A stretch of 64,000 nucleotides of DNA from NCBI RefSeq assembly GCF_030817275.1, contig NZ_JAUSZD010000002.1, positions 2,666,001-2,730,000 on the forward strand, given 5' to 3'. The notes below the pieces were generated by a model that was not told the origin of the DNA, did not search any database, and was given only the letters and a program-made list of their open reading frames with translations. The stretch comes from Paenibacillus sp. V4I7 (GTDB lineage Bacteria > Bacillota > Bacilli > Paenibacillales > NBRC-103111). Positions 34,437 through 43,960 of the stretch are shown here, piece after piece. Every line of letters starts with the position of its first letter. Positions within the stretch are counted from its first letter, which is position 1. Position numbers and translations under genes: made by a program.

Positions 34437-35981
34437 ATGGTTAGAAAAGTTGTCAGCGCTACCGCAATCGTGCTGCTATCCGCATTCACACTAGCGGCAT
34501 GCTCTAGTGGCACCACCACTGACCCTAAGGGTACTGCAAATGAATCTCCAAAAGGGAACACACCGAAGGTAATACCCAAAATCTACATTTACCAAAACAC
34601 GGGGGCATTAAACCAGAAGCCGGAAGGGAGTGTACCGGAAAAGCTTGAAGAAATGAAAAAAATGTATATGGAAAAGCTGGGTATCGAGCCCATTGCCATC
34701 ATTCCTCCCCAAGGTGGGGATGCATCAAAGGAAAAGCTAAACCTGCTCTTAGGCGGTTCCAGCGATGAAGTCGATACTTTCCAAGCAAATTGGGACGATT
34801 ATGCCTCGAAAGGTGCGATCATTCCGCTTAATGATTTATTGGATAAATACGGACAGGACATCAAGAAGGCATGGGGCGAGAAAGCCTGGGAGTATATGAA
34901 AGACAAAGACGGGAAAATATGGGGCATTCCGAGGGGAGAACCAGCTGTGCACTATCCGATCTGGATCCGTTCGGATTGGTTGAAGAAGCTGGATCTGAAA
35001 ATGCCGCAAACGATCGATGAATTGGAAGCCGTTTTGAAAGCGTTTAAAGAAAAGGATCCTGATGGGAACGGGAAAGACGATACGATTCCGATGATGACGG
35101 ATTTGGCCGGTATTAGGAACGCTCTCATGGGTGGATTCGTCGAGCACGGAAACAGCAACTGGGTTGATCCCGCGGATCAAAAGCTAAAGCCGGTGGAGCT
35201 CGCTCCCGGTTTCAAAGATTTTGTCGCGAAGCTGGCTGATTGGTATCAGAAGGGCTATATCTATAAAGAAGCGTTCGCCAAGTTCGATCCCATGGAATTG
35301 CTGAAAACGAATCGAGTAGGCACTTCGTCCATGTGGTATTCGCGGATTACGCTGTTGTTCCCGCAAATTAAACCGAATCTGCCGGCCGACGCCAACTTTG
35401 AAATGATCAGGGGAATTCAAGGTCCTAAGGGCAAGCTGATGACAGCTTCCTCGGGTAACACCGCTTCCATGGTGATTACGAAAAAGGCAAAGAATCCAGA
35501 AGCAGTCATGAAATTTATTAATCATCAATATCAAGATATTCCAACTAATTCACTTACGGCCGCATTCGGCACGAACTGGAGCTATATCGGAGACAGCAAG
35601 TTTGATATCGAATTGAAAAGCAAAGACCTTCAGTATGCAGGTGAATATTTCGTATCTCTGGGCACGGCGACGGAGTTGAAATATGCGTTCCAGGATCCAG
35701 TAAAGAAAATGCATGCCGATTATTTAACGAAAGAAGCATTAAAGCTTGATGTTGCAAAAATAGCGGTAGACGCCACGATTATGTACGACAAGAAAAAGCT
35801 GCAGGAAAATATTCCGACGCTTGGGGATATTGAACGGTTGAGAAACGAAGAGTTGGTAAAATTCGTGACGGGGGCAAGACCACTCGGTGAGTTTGATAAA
35901 TTCATCGACCAGCTGAATAAGGCAGGGCTTGACAAGTGGATCACTGAATATACGCGGCAGTTTAACGAAAAGAAGAAGTAA
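34437..35981 (+). CDS. Extracellular solute-binding lipoprotein, LplA type (importer 2)
   Basis: The 514-residue lipoprotein has a signal peptide with lipobox LAAC (Cys about residue 22). The mature binding protein has a KEKDPDGNGKDDTIP loop near residue 205, similar to the binding protein of importer 1. The two are clearly paralogous in architecture but diverged in sequence, so a different ligand is likely. GGGAGG lies 7 nt before the ATG. It heads the operon of importer 2, which is followed by an intracellular GH33 sialidase. Confidence 0.92.
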   Translation: MVRKVVSATAIVLLSAFTLAACSSGTTTDPKGTANESPKGNTPKVIPKIYIYQNTGALNQKPEGSVPEKLEEMKKMYMEKLGIEPIAIIPPQGGDASKEKLNLLLGGSSDEVDTFQANWDDYASKGAIIPLNDLLDKYGQDIKKAWGEKAWEYMKDKDGKIWGIPRGEPAVHYPIWIRSDWLKKLDLKMPQTIDELEAVLKAFKEKDPDGNGKDDTIPMMTDLAGIRNALMGGFVEHGNSNWVDPADQKLKPVELAPGFKDFVAKLADWYQKGYIYKEAFAKFDPMELLKTNRVGTSSMWYSRITLLFPQIKPNLPADANFEMIRGIQGPKGKLMTASSGNTASMVITKKAKNPEAVMKFINHQYQDIPTNSLTAAFGTNWSYIGDSKFDIELKSKDLQYAGEYFVSLGTATELKYAFQDPVKKMHADYLTKEALKLDVAKIAVDATIMYDKKKLQENIPTLGDIERLRNEELVKFVTGARPLGEFDKFIDQLNKAGLDKWITEYTRQFNEKKK

Positions 35982-36071
35982 GACGGCTGAAGAGATCGTT
36001 ATACGGCGGCTTGCGGCTAATTGGTTTCCTGTGTAGGCTGCCGTGGAACGTTCTGAAAGGAGGAAACGCTT

Positions 36072-37040
36072 TTGACATCAACGAATGCGGCGATTTTAAA
36101 ATCCTCTAGCCGCCCGCAGGCTGCCAAGAAGAGGTTATGGTCGGCTATCAAGATGCATCGATTTTATTATTATTTGATCATACCCGGCATGCTTTATTTT
36201 TTGATTTTCGACTATATCCCTATGTTTGGTATCATTGTCGCTTTTAAGGATATATCCCCATTCGAGGGTGTAAGCGCAATTTTCACAAGTGAATGGGTTG
36301 GGTTTAAACATTTCATCCGTTTTTGGAACTCCTATTATTTTTGGAATGTGATGCGGAATACTTTATTGATCAGCGGTTATAAGCTGCTGTTCGGTTTTCC
36401 TGCTTCTGTCCTTCTAGCACTGCTTCTGAATGAATTGAGACATGCGGTGTACAAAAGAATCGTGCAGACGATTTCTTATTTGCCGCACTTCATCTCCACT
36501 GTCGTCGTTGCTGGATTGGCGATGATGGTGTTGTCCACTGACGGAGGTATGGTGAATGCCATCATCGTTCAATTCGGCGGTGAACCGATTCATTTTCTAG
36601 GGGATCCCATTTACTTCAGAAGTGTTTTGATTATTTCACATGTGTGGCAGACGATCGGATGGGGAAGCATTTTGTATTTGGCAGCCATGACAGGGATCGA
36701 TCCCGGACTTTATGAGGCGGCGAAGATGGACGGCGCTGGCCGTACGCGGCAAGCGTGGCATATTACGCTGCCAGGAATTGCTCCAGTGATGGTTCTCTTA
36801 CTCATTCTGTCGATCGGCGGTTTGCTGAATGCCGGGTTCGAGAAGGTACTGCTGTTGTATTCTCCAGCGGTTTACGAAGTGGCGGATATTATCGACACCT
36901 ATGTGTATCGGGAAGGGTTGTCGAAGTTAGACTACTCCTTCGCGACGGCGGTCGGATTGTTCAAAAACGTCCTGGCCATGTTCCTCATTCTGGGAGCCAA
37001 CTATATCGCTAAAAAAATGAACCAGACAGGAATCTGGTAG
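36072..37040 (+). CDS. ABC sugar importer permease, LplB type (importer 2)
   Basis: The 322-residue permease starts at TTG (36072), 9 nt after AAAGGAGG. It has six predicted helices, a YLIIPGMLYFLIFDYIPMFG first helix region, and the EAA loop YEAAKMDGAGRTRQAWHITLPG near residue 215. It belongs to the LplB family of complex-sugar importers and forms a channel with the next gene product. Confidence 0.93.
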   Translation: MTSTNAAILKSSSRPQAAKKRLWSAIKMHRFYYYLIIPGMLYFLIFDYIPMFGIIVAFKDISPFEGVSAIFTSEWVGFKHFIRFWNSYYFWNVMRNTLLISGYKLLFGFPASVLLALLLNELRHAVYKRIVQTISYLPHFISTVVVAGLAMMVLSTDGGMVNAIIVQFGGEPIHFLGDPIYFRSVLIISHVWQTIGWGSILYLAAMTGIDPGLYEAAKMDGAGRTRQAWHITLPGIAPVMVLLLILSIGGLLNAGFEKVLLLYSPAVYEVADIIDTYVYREGLSKLDYSFATAVGLFKNVLAMFLILGANYIAKKMNQTGIW

Positions 37041-37054
37041 GGGGTGACGGGTCG

Positions 37055-37939
37055 ATGAGCGCAATCAAACCTACCGTTGGCGAACACACATTCGATGTGT
37101 TTAATATCTTAATCCTAGCTGTATTATCTCTGCTGTTTCTGATTCCTTTCTTGGCGGTGTTTTCGACTTCGTTCATAAGTGCCGAAGAATCGATGAGAAG
37201 GGGAGCGTTCGTCCTCATTCCGGAAAAGATCGATTTCGGCGCCTACGACATGCTGTTGAACCGTGGAATGATCATCTACAACGCTTATAAAGTGACGTTT
37301 TTTCGGATTACTGTCGGTACGTTCCTCAATTTGCTTTTTACTGCGACTTTGGCATACGGATTGTCGAGAAGAACGCTTCCTGGCCGCAACACTTTTGTGC
37401 TGATTATTTTTATCACGATGATTTTTCATGGCGGCCTGATTCCGACCTATATGCTGATCGATAAAATAGGTTTGAAGGATACACTGTGGGTGCTAGTTAT
37501 TCCTGGATTAATCAGCGCGTGGAATTTGTTTATTATGCGGAACTTCTTCTTAGCTTTACCGGAAGAATTGGAGGAATCGGCGATCATAGACGGCGCAACT
37601 CCGGCGGTGATTCTATGGAAAATCATTATTCCGCTCTCCATGCCGGCTATTGCCACAATTGGACTCTTTTACACCGTACATCATTGGAATGATTGGTTCG
37701 GTGCCTCCATTTACATTAATAGTCAAAGCTTGCTTCCGATTCAAGTGATCATGCGCAATATTTTGTTAACTGGACTCTTACAAGATGAAACGCAGGTGGA
37801 ATACATTCGAGATCCGCCTCCTGCCGCATCTTTAAAATCGGCGGTTGTGATGATAAGTACACTTCCCATCTTGTTTGTGTATCCGTTTATCCAAAAATAT
37901 TTCGTCAAAGGCATGATGGTCGGTTCCATTAAAGGTTAA
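37055..37939 (+). CDS. ABC sugar importer permease, YtcP type (importer 2)
   Basis: The 294-residue permease has six predicted helices, the EAA motif EESAIIDGATPAVILWKIIIP near residue 172, IPTYMLIDKIGLKDTLWVLVIPG, and the family C-terminus FVKGMMVGSIKG. It starts 14 nt after the LplB-type permease stop, with GGGGGTG as ribosome binding site. The gene for the intracellular sialidase begins 20 nt after it, suggesting translational or transcriptional coupling of uptake and cleavage. Confidence 0.93.
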   Translation: MSAIKPTVGEHTFDVFNILILAVLSLLFLIPFLAVFSTSFISAEESMRRGAFVLIPEKIDFGAYDMLLNRGMIIYNAYKVTFFRITVGTFLNLLFTATLAYGLSRRTLPGRNTFVLIIFITMIFHGGLIPTYMLIDKIGLKDTLWVLVIPGLISAWNLFIMRNFFLALPEELEESAIIDGATPAVILWKIIIPLSMPAIATIGLFYTVHHWNDWFGASIYINSQSLLPIQVIMRNILLTGLLQDETQVEYIRDPPPAASLKSAVVMISTLPILFVYPFIQKYFVKGMMVGSIKG

Positions 37940-37959
37940 TTTTGAGAGGAGAGCATTCG

Positions 37960-38979
37960 GTGCTTGATAAACAAAACCTATTCACATCGGGAGAGCACGG
38001 TTATCACACATTCCGCATTCCGTCCTTACTTGTGACACGGGAGGGAACGGTGCTAGCCTTCTGCGAGGCACGAAAAAACGGGGCTGGCGATGCCGGTGAA
38101 ATCGATGTAGCACTTCGAAGAAGTTTAGATAATGGGGATACTTGGGAGAAGTTTCAGGTCATCGCGGGCGACGGCACGAGTACGATTGGCAATCCTTGCC
38201 CGGTTCAGGATCGGGAGTCGGGCACGATCTGGCTGCTGCTTTGCCGGAATGCGGGAGATGGTCATGAGAAAGATATTTTGGCGGGGAAAAGGGCTAGGGA
38301 TGTGCTTGTGATGAAAAGTGACGATGACGGAGCGACATGGACGCAGCCGAAGGATATTACAGCGGACGTCAAACGGGCGGAATGGACATGGTACGCAACT
38401 GGTCCGTGTCACGCGGTGCAGCTGCAAAGCGGTCGGTTAATTGTGCCGTGCAATCACGCTGTATTGAACCCAGAGACAGGTACGTCGGCTCCGTACACCG
38501 CACATGTCATCTACAGTGACGATCACGGAGCTAATTGGCAAATTGGCGGTATCGTTGGTCCAAACACGAATGAATGCACACTCGCGGAATTGCCAGACGG
38601 GTCGGTATATATGAACATGCGCAGCTATCACGGCCAAAACCGGCGCGCTTCAGCTTGGAGTCTCGACGGAGGCCTTACTTGGTCGGAGATCACTCTCGAC
38701 GAAGCGTTGATTGAGTCAGTATGCCAAGGCAGCGTGGTCGAAGATGGGCGAGGGGGCATCCTTTTCTCTAATCCGGCCAGCTTAAAGCGAAACAACATGA
38801 CGGTTAAGACTAGTGTGGATGGCGGTCGTTCTTGGACGATTGAGAGGATGCTTCACGAAGGACCTGCTGCTTATTCTGACTTGGCGATCGCTAAAGACGG
38901 AACGGTGTTGTGTTTCTATGAATGTGGCGAAGAGAGACCATACGAGCGTATCACGATAGCCCGCTTTTCCAAAAATTGA
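37960..38979 (+). CDS. Intracellular exo-alpha-sialidase (GH33)
   Basis: The 339-residue single-domain enzyme lacks a signal peptide but has the full GH33 set: TFRIPSLLV (Arg 1), FCEARKNGAGDAGEIDVAL (acid/base region), RRSLDNGDTWE Asp box, NECTLAELPDGS (Glu), NMRSYHG (Arg 2), NPASLKRNNMTVK (Arg 3) and AAYSDLAI (Tyr). The GTG start at 37960 follows AGAGGAG with 8-nt spacing. It is the last gene of the importer 2 operon, so it probably hydrolyses imported sialylated oligosaccharides or anhydro-sialic acid precursors in the cytoplasm (inference). Confidence 0.92.
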   Translation: MLDKQNLFTSGEHGYHTFRIPSLLVTREGTVLAFCEARKNGAGDAGEIDVALRRSLDNGDTWEKFQVIAGDGTSTIGNPCPVQDRESGTIWLLLCRNAGDGHEKDILAGKRARDVLVMKSDDDGATWTQPKDITADVKRAEWTWYATGPCHAVQLQSGRLIVPCNHAVLNPETGTSAPYTAHVIYSDDHGANWQIGGIVGPNTNECTLAELPDGSVYMNMRSYHGQNRRASAWSLDGGLTWSEITLDEALIESVCQGSVVEDGRGGILFSNPASLKRNNMTVKTSVDGGRSWTIERMLHEGPAAYSDLAIAKDGTVLCFYECGEERPYERITIARFSKN

Positions 38980-39021
38980 TAATTCCAACCATTAAACATT
39001 ATAAGGAAGGGGTTTGTAATA

Positions 39022-41739
39022 ATGTTGAGAAAATCGTACTTATTCGTTTTCATCCTCGTGTTTGCTCTTGTCCAAATTCCGCTCTCATTGATCGGCGAAA
39101 GTCAAGTAGCGGAAGCTTCCCCAGCAAAGGACCCTTATTTTCAAAACATGGATTTGTACGTAGCGGGTACGGAAGGGTACAACACGTTTCGCATTCCTTC
39201 GCTCTTAACAACTCAGACCGGGACGCTGTTGGCATTTGCCGAAGGACGCAAAAACAGCGCTGCTGATAATGGAAATATTGACCTGGTGCTGAAACGCAGC
39301 TTCGATCAAGGCAGAACGTGGCTGCCGCTGCAGATCATTTGCGACGCTGGGGTTGATACGTGCGGCAACCCAACGCCGGTGCAGGATGAGAGCACGGGCC
39401 GAATATGGTTGTTCGTTACCCAAAACTACGCTCCGGATACATACGGTACAATCGTGAATGGAACGAGTCGTGGCGTGCGCACGATATGGAGCACCTACAG
39501 TGACGACGATGGAGCGACATGGACGCAGCCGGTCAATCGCTTTAGCGAAGTGCAGGCTCCGAACACCCGATGGGACGGAACGGGACCGGGGATCGGTATC
39601 CAGCTTCAACAAGGTGCGGCTAAGGGAAGACTAGTGATTCCGGCCATTGATCGAAACATTCAAAGCGATGATCATGGCGTGACATGGTACGAGAGCGGAA
39701 AGCTGCCGCCCGGCTTGGGTGAACCAACCGTCGTGGAATTGACGGACGGGACCCTGATGCGCAACGACCGATTGTCCAGCCACCAGGAGATAAGAAGGCG
39801 GGGAATATCGATCAGTCCCGATCAAGGAGCTACATGGTCCCCGATATATTACGATGACTCACTGATTGATCCGATCTGCGAGGCGAGCATCATCCGATAT
39901 ATGCCCGCTGATAACGGGGTGGGTAACCGCATGTTACTTTTCGCGAACCCAGCAGATACGGTGAGTAGGGATAAAATGACTGTTCGAATCAGCAATGACG
40001 ATGGGCAAACGTGGTCGACGTCCAAGATGGCTTACAAAGGGCCTTCGGCTTATTCCTCACTGGCGATTTTGCCGGATGGAAAAGTCTCCTTACTCTTCGA
40101 GGGAGGCGAGTACACACCCTATGACAAAATCATGTTTGCAACATTCAATCTCGAATGGTTCCAAGTGGAAGAACCGGATCTCGACAACTTGCTGTTTTCC
40201 GACGGCAGCCTTACTCCCGTGTTCCGAGGCGATATCTCGGAATATTCTCTAGCTTTGTACAGTGGAACCGAACAATTGACTTTAACTCCAGTAACGTCGG
40301 GTACCAACATCGACATTACAGTAAACGGTAATCCAGTAGCGGCTGGACAGCCGGTATCAATCCTTTTAGGTGATTTGCAAGCTATTTCGATCGAGGCGAA
40401 GCTCGGTCAGAGAGTCCGGCAGTATACCCTTCACCTCGATCGAACAAGACCAACGCCAGACCCGCTGGTGCATTGGGATTTCGATCAAACGGATGCGAAC
40501 GGCATCGTGGATTTGACCGGTAAGGGACATAGCGGGGTCATGCATAACGGTGCTGAACTTCGTCCCGGCTTGGACGGAAATGCGTTGTACTTGAACGGTA
40601 CCCGGGCCAATGTAGAGATTACGAACGAGGAGGATTTGCATCCCGGAACGGATGACTTTACATTCTCGGTATGGGTCAACCCCGAGGCGTTGTTTCAGCC
40701 CATGCACGTTTTGTATTGGTATGGCAAGGCAGGCAGTAAAGTTCCGCAATGGTGGTTTGCTGTGCATAATACCGGAGCAGTCCGTATGAATATGGCGGGT
40801 CTGCCATCCGGGCGTGAAGTGGGCATTGCCACAGCAGCCGGACTCGTCAAGACTGGCGTATGGACGAACATTACGGTTGTCCGAGACGGATCCGTGAATA
40901 AAATTTACGTCAACGGCGAATGGGCTGCCACTTCCGCCAAATACGACAGTCCCACGATGAATGTTACAAACCCAAGTGCTCCCCCGTTGGTTGGGTATGA
41001 CAAAGGGACGGTTGCCAACCGTGATTGGAAAGGGTACATGGATGAGTTGAAGATTTACAAATACGCCATGAATGAAGCGGACGTCCGAAAGCATTATTGG
41101 CATATCGACAAGTTGAAACCGGTAACTCAGGCTGCTGTAGAACCCGGCGAACCGAACGGTACGAACGGCTGGTATACCACTGATGCAACAGTGACGCTTT
41201 CCGTGTATGATGATTTTTCCGGAGTTGCTCGAACAGAATATCGGCTGAACAGCGGGGACTGGAAAGCTTACGAGGGAGCGTTTACTGTTTCGGAGGAAGG
41301 AACGCAGCTGTTGGAGTACCGCAGTGTGGACCGGGCGGGTAATATCGAAGATTCCAAGAGCATGACGCTCCGTATCGACAAGATTGCTCCAAGACTAAAC
41401 ATGGTGCTGGATAAAACGGAGTTATGGCCGCCAAACGGTGAATTGGTTCCAATTCAGGTGGACATCCAAGCGATCGATGAACGATCCGGCGTAGCTGAAA
41501 TTAAGCTTGTCTCTATCACAAGTAACGAAACGGACGACAAGAAAGGAAAGTTGGATCAAGAAAGTGATATCCAGAATGTGGAGTACGGAACAGATGATCG
41601 AACTTTCTTGCTGCGAGCCGAACGTAATGGGAACGGTACAGGACGTATCTATACGATTGAATATACGGTTACGGACCAAGCTGGACATGTGACAAGCAAG
41701 ACTGCCGTTGTATCGGTGAAACATGACCAATCCTATTAA
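39022..41739 (+). CDS. Secreted multidomain exo-alpha-sialidase (GH33), third copy
   Basis: The 905-residue secreted enzyme has a signal peptide with cleavage near VAEA (residue 32). Its GH33 domain (about 47-375) has TFRIPSLL, FAEGRKNSAADNGNIDLVL, YSDDDGATW, NPADTVSRDKM and SAYSSLAI. The usual NMR motif is RNDR here. It is closer to the intracellular sialidase just upstream than to the 25623/28676 pair. Accessory domains are cadherin-like (387-478), LamG (482-691), an OmpL47-type beta domain (698-788) and the C-terminal module shared with the sialidase at 25623. AAGGAAGGGG precedes the ATG. Confidence 0.92.
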   Translation: MLRKSYLFVFILVFALVQIPLSLIGESQVAEASPAKDPYFQNMDLYVAGTEGYNTFRIPSLLTTQTGTLLAFAEGRKNSAADNGNIDLVLKRSFDQGRTWLPLQIICDAGVDTCGNPTPVQDESTGRIWLFVTQNYAPDTYGTIVNGTSRGVRTIWSTYSDDDGATWTQPVNRFSEVQAPNTRWDGTGPGIGIQLQQGAAKGRLVIPAIDRNIQSDDHGVTWYESGKLPPGLGEPTVVELTDGTLMRNDRLSSHQEIRRRGISISPDQGATWSPIYYDDSLIDPICEASIIRYMPADNGVGNRMLLFANPADTVSRDKMTVRISNDDGQTWSTSKMAYKGPSAYSSLAILPDGKVSLLFEGGEYTPYDKIMFATFNLEWFQVEEPDLDNLLFSDGSLTPVFRGDISEYSLALYSGTEQLTLTPVTSGTNIDITVNGNPVAAGQPVSILLGDLQAISIEAKLGQRVRQYTLHLDRTRPTPDPLVHWDFDQTDANGIVDLTGKGHSGVMHNGAELRPGLDGNALYLNGTRANVEITNEEDLHPGTDDFTFSVWVNPEALFQPMHVLYWYGKAGSKVPQWWFAVHNTGAVRMNMAGLPSGREVGIATAAGLVKTGVWTNITVVRDGSVNKIYVNGEWAATSAKYDSPTMNVTNPSAPPLVGYDKGTVANRDWKGYMDELKIYKYAMNEADVRKHYWHIDKLKPVTQAAVEPGEPNGTNGWYTTDATVTLSVYDDFSGVARTEYRLNSGDWKAYEGAFTVSEEGTQLLEYRSVDRAGNIEDSKSMTLRIDKIAPRLNMVLDKTELWPPNGELVPIQVDIQAIDERSGVAEIKLVSITSNETDDKKGKLDQESDIQNVEYGTDDRTFLLRAERNGNGTGRIYTIEYTVTDQAGHVTSKTAVVSVKHDQSY

Positions 41740-41787
41740 TGAGCAATGAGTCAAGCCTTAATGTTATCAAGAAAAGATGGAGAAGAA

Positions 41788-42629
41788 ATGATACTAAAAT
41801 TTGCAGTAAGCCGCGATGATGTTTGGTATGAGGCATGGCCAGATGTGACGTTGACGGTTGGCGGAAAGCTCGTTTGTGTATTCTCACAATGCACCCACCA
41901 CGGGAATAGGTCCGCTACACGCCTGACTTATGGATCGGTAACGCCGAAGGAACGAACTGGACGGGACCGATCTAGACTCCGCTTGAGGGGATAGTCCCCG
42001 AAAAGCTCTGTGAGCTCCCGTCGGGTTGATGGCTGCTGTCGGCCCACTCCTCCGACGGTCAACGGCTCCGGTATTCCGATAATCAAGGGAAGGATTGGTC
42101 GGAACCAGTTCTCGTTGCGTATCAGGAAGGTTTGAAGCTTTGTGAGGTAAGTATCCTTCCGCTTGAGGACGGTACGCTGGTGGCCTTTTTGCGGGAAAAC
42201 TCCGGTGAAGGCTGGGATTGTTATAAATCGATATCCTACGACCAGGGAGAAAGCTGGATAGGTCTGTTTCGAATGCCGCTGCCAGGATGCCATCGACCAA
42301 TATCCGGTTTGTTGCAGAGCGGACGCGTGCTTATCACATATCGGTTCATGCAGGGCGGTAAGGGATGGCTCGGCACATGGACGCAAAATTTCTTTGCTGC
42401 TTTGACGGATCAGGAATCAGCCAAGGCGCAGGACCGGCGCGATCAGTGGACACGGATCTTGCCGGTCGATTTTGACCGCAGTCCGGTGGCCGATCTCGGC
42501 TACTCCGGATGGGTGCAGTTTGAGGATGGGGAAATCTACGTTGTGCAGTACATTGTTGACGACGCGCCGAAGGGGCAAATCCGGGGGTACAGCCTCCGAG
42601 AAGACGACTTTTTACTGGCAGCGGAATAA
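41788..42629 (+). pseudogene. Decayed copy of the FRIP-less sialidase-fold gene
   Basis: This copy is highly similar to 24583-25599 at both ends. An internal deletion of 175 bp just after the segment encoding HHGNRSATRL shifts the frame. In the restored frame there are further stop codons, TAG at 41973-41975 and TGA at 42027-42029. The rest (from 42132) is an intact frame for the C-terminal half, ending SLREDDFLLAAE as in the parent. The start ATG follows AAGATGGAG. It was presumably functional upstream of the aldolase gene at 42699. Confidence 0.9.
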
Positions 42630-42633
42630 TAGG

Positions 42634-42674
42634 AAAGGCCAATATGCCCATCCATAATGGGCTGTTGGCCTTTT
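42634..42674 (+). terminator. Terminator after the sialidase-fold pseudogene
   Basis: AAAGGCCAA pairs with TTGGCCTTTT, with an inner GCCCAT/ATGGGC stem and a T-rich tail, 5 nt after the old stop codon. The aldolase ribosome binding site follows within 10 nt. Confidence 0.7.
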
Positions 42675-42698
42675 CTCAAAGAGAAGGAGCGTAAACCT

Positions 42699-43631
42699 AT
42701 GAAACCAATGGCTGGACATGAAATTGTAGGAAACTGGGGAACTCTGATGCTTCCCGTAAACGAGGATGATCGAATTGACTTTATCCGATTGGAGCAAGTC
42801 GTCGATTACTTGGCGGGACTCGGGCTGAATGGGATTTACACAAACGGAACGGCTGGAGAGTTTTACACTCAAAGCGAGGAGGAGTACATCCGTATCAGCG
42901 AGCTTGTGGCAGACCGATGTGAGCGTAATGGCTTGCCGTTTCAAATCGGTGCGAGCCATATGAGCCCGCAGCTCTCCCTGGAACGGATTAAGCGTGCGGT
43001 GACGTACCGGCCGGGCGCCATTCAGGTGATCCTGTCCGACTGGTTTCCACTTAAAGACGACGAAGTAATCGACTGTTTGAAGCGGATGGCGGAGGCGGCT
43101 GACGGCATCGGACTTGTGCTGTACAATCCGCCACACGCCAAGCGGGTATTAGTCCCAGAGGTATACGGCAAGCTGAAGCAGGCGGTACCGAGTCTAGTCG
43201 GCATCAAGCTGGCCGGAGGCGACTCGGCGTGGTATGAAGCCATGAAGCTGTATGCACAAGGTATTTCTATCTTCGTTCCGGGCCATTACCTCGCCACCGG
43301 CTATTCACAGGGTGCTCATGGAGCCTACTCAAATGTTGGTTGTCTCAACCCGCTCGGGGCACAGCGCTGGTACGACCTAATGACCTCTGACCTTCCTCGC
43401 GCACTTGAGATTGAGATGAGGATTCGAGGGTTCATGGCGGATTATATCGCTCCTTTCATCACGGAGCAAGGCTATTGTAATGCAGCCTGTGACAAGCTTA
43501 TGTCGGTCATCGGCGGAAGGTCAGATGTGGGCAGCAGAATGCGCTGGCCGTACCGGAGTATTCCGGAATTCGAAGCTGAGCGTTTGCGGTCTATCGCTTA
43601 CGAATTGATTCCGGAGATTATGAAGGCTTAA
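42699..43631 (+). CDS. Dihydrodipicolinate synthase/N-acetylneuraminate lyase-family aldolase
   Basis: The 310-residue class I aldolase has NGTAGEFYTQS (GTxGE pyruvate-carboxylate loop) near residue 47, LVLYNPPHAKR (catalytic Tyr) near 140, and GIKLAGGD, whose Lys forms the Schiff base, near 168. The family condenses or cleaves pyruvate with an aldehyde. It is only distantly related to the clear NanA at 45584, so a different keto-acid sugar is likely. The ATG at 42699 (after GAAGGAG) is chosen over an upstream in-frame codon inside the terminator. Its partner sialidase-fold gene upstream is decayed. Confidence 0.85.
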   Translation: MKPMAGHEIVGNWGTLMLPVNEDDRIDFIRLEQVVDYLAGLGLNGIYTNGTAGEFYTQSEEEYIRISELVADRCERNGLPFQIGASHMSPQLSLERIKRAVTYRPGAIQVILSDWFPLKDDEVIDCLKRMAEAADGIGLVLYNPPHAKRVLVPEVYGKLKQAVPSLVGIKLAGGDSAWYEAMKLYAQGISIFVPGHYLATGYSQGAHGAYSNVGCLNPLGAQRWYDLMTSDLPRALEIEMRIRGFMADYIAPFITEQGYCNAACDKLMSVIGGRSDVGSRMRWPYRSIPEFEAERLRSIAYELIPEIMKA

Positions 43632-43960
43632 GCCTTCCTCGTAAGGTTTACCATGAAATCGGATATACACCTGCAGGGCGTTGGCCAAGTGTCGGTTTAT
43701 TCCCAAGTACGTAACTATGTTTTTCTCGCGTTTAGATTGCTTTGCATCAACATTTATAAACACTCTCAACCAAAGACTGAGCTGGTTCTTCTTATTGGGA
43801 TGCCTTGGAAACGGATGTATTCATCGCAAAGTGCGGGGAATGCGTGGGAGTGACTTGATAGTGAGAAAACGCATAAATCGGAGGATACCTCTGGAACCTC
43901 CATAGAGTGAGAGGCCAAAAATGCTCTTTTCAGATACTCTAAGTAAAGTAGTATGTAAAT
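43632..43960. other. Intergenic stretch without a recognisable gene
   Basis: Short overlapping frames on both strands have no ribosome binding site and no recognisable family. No promoter, hairpin terminator or mobile-element end was identified with confidence. It leads into the 113-bp tandem repeats. Confidence 0.5.

Noticed and set aside
40366..41103. A 245-codon frame antisense to the third sialidase
   Set aside because: The plus strand encodes the LamG domain; the antisense product has no recognisable features.
42657..42698. Upstream extension of the aldolase gene
   Set aside because: The added codons lie in the terminator hairpin; the ATG at 42699 has its own GAAGGAG site and gives the family-typical length.
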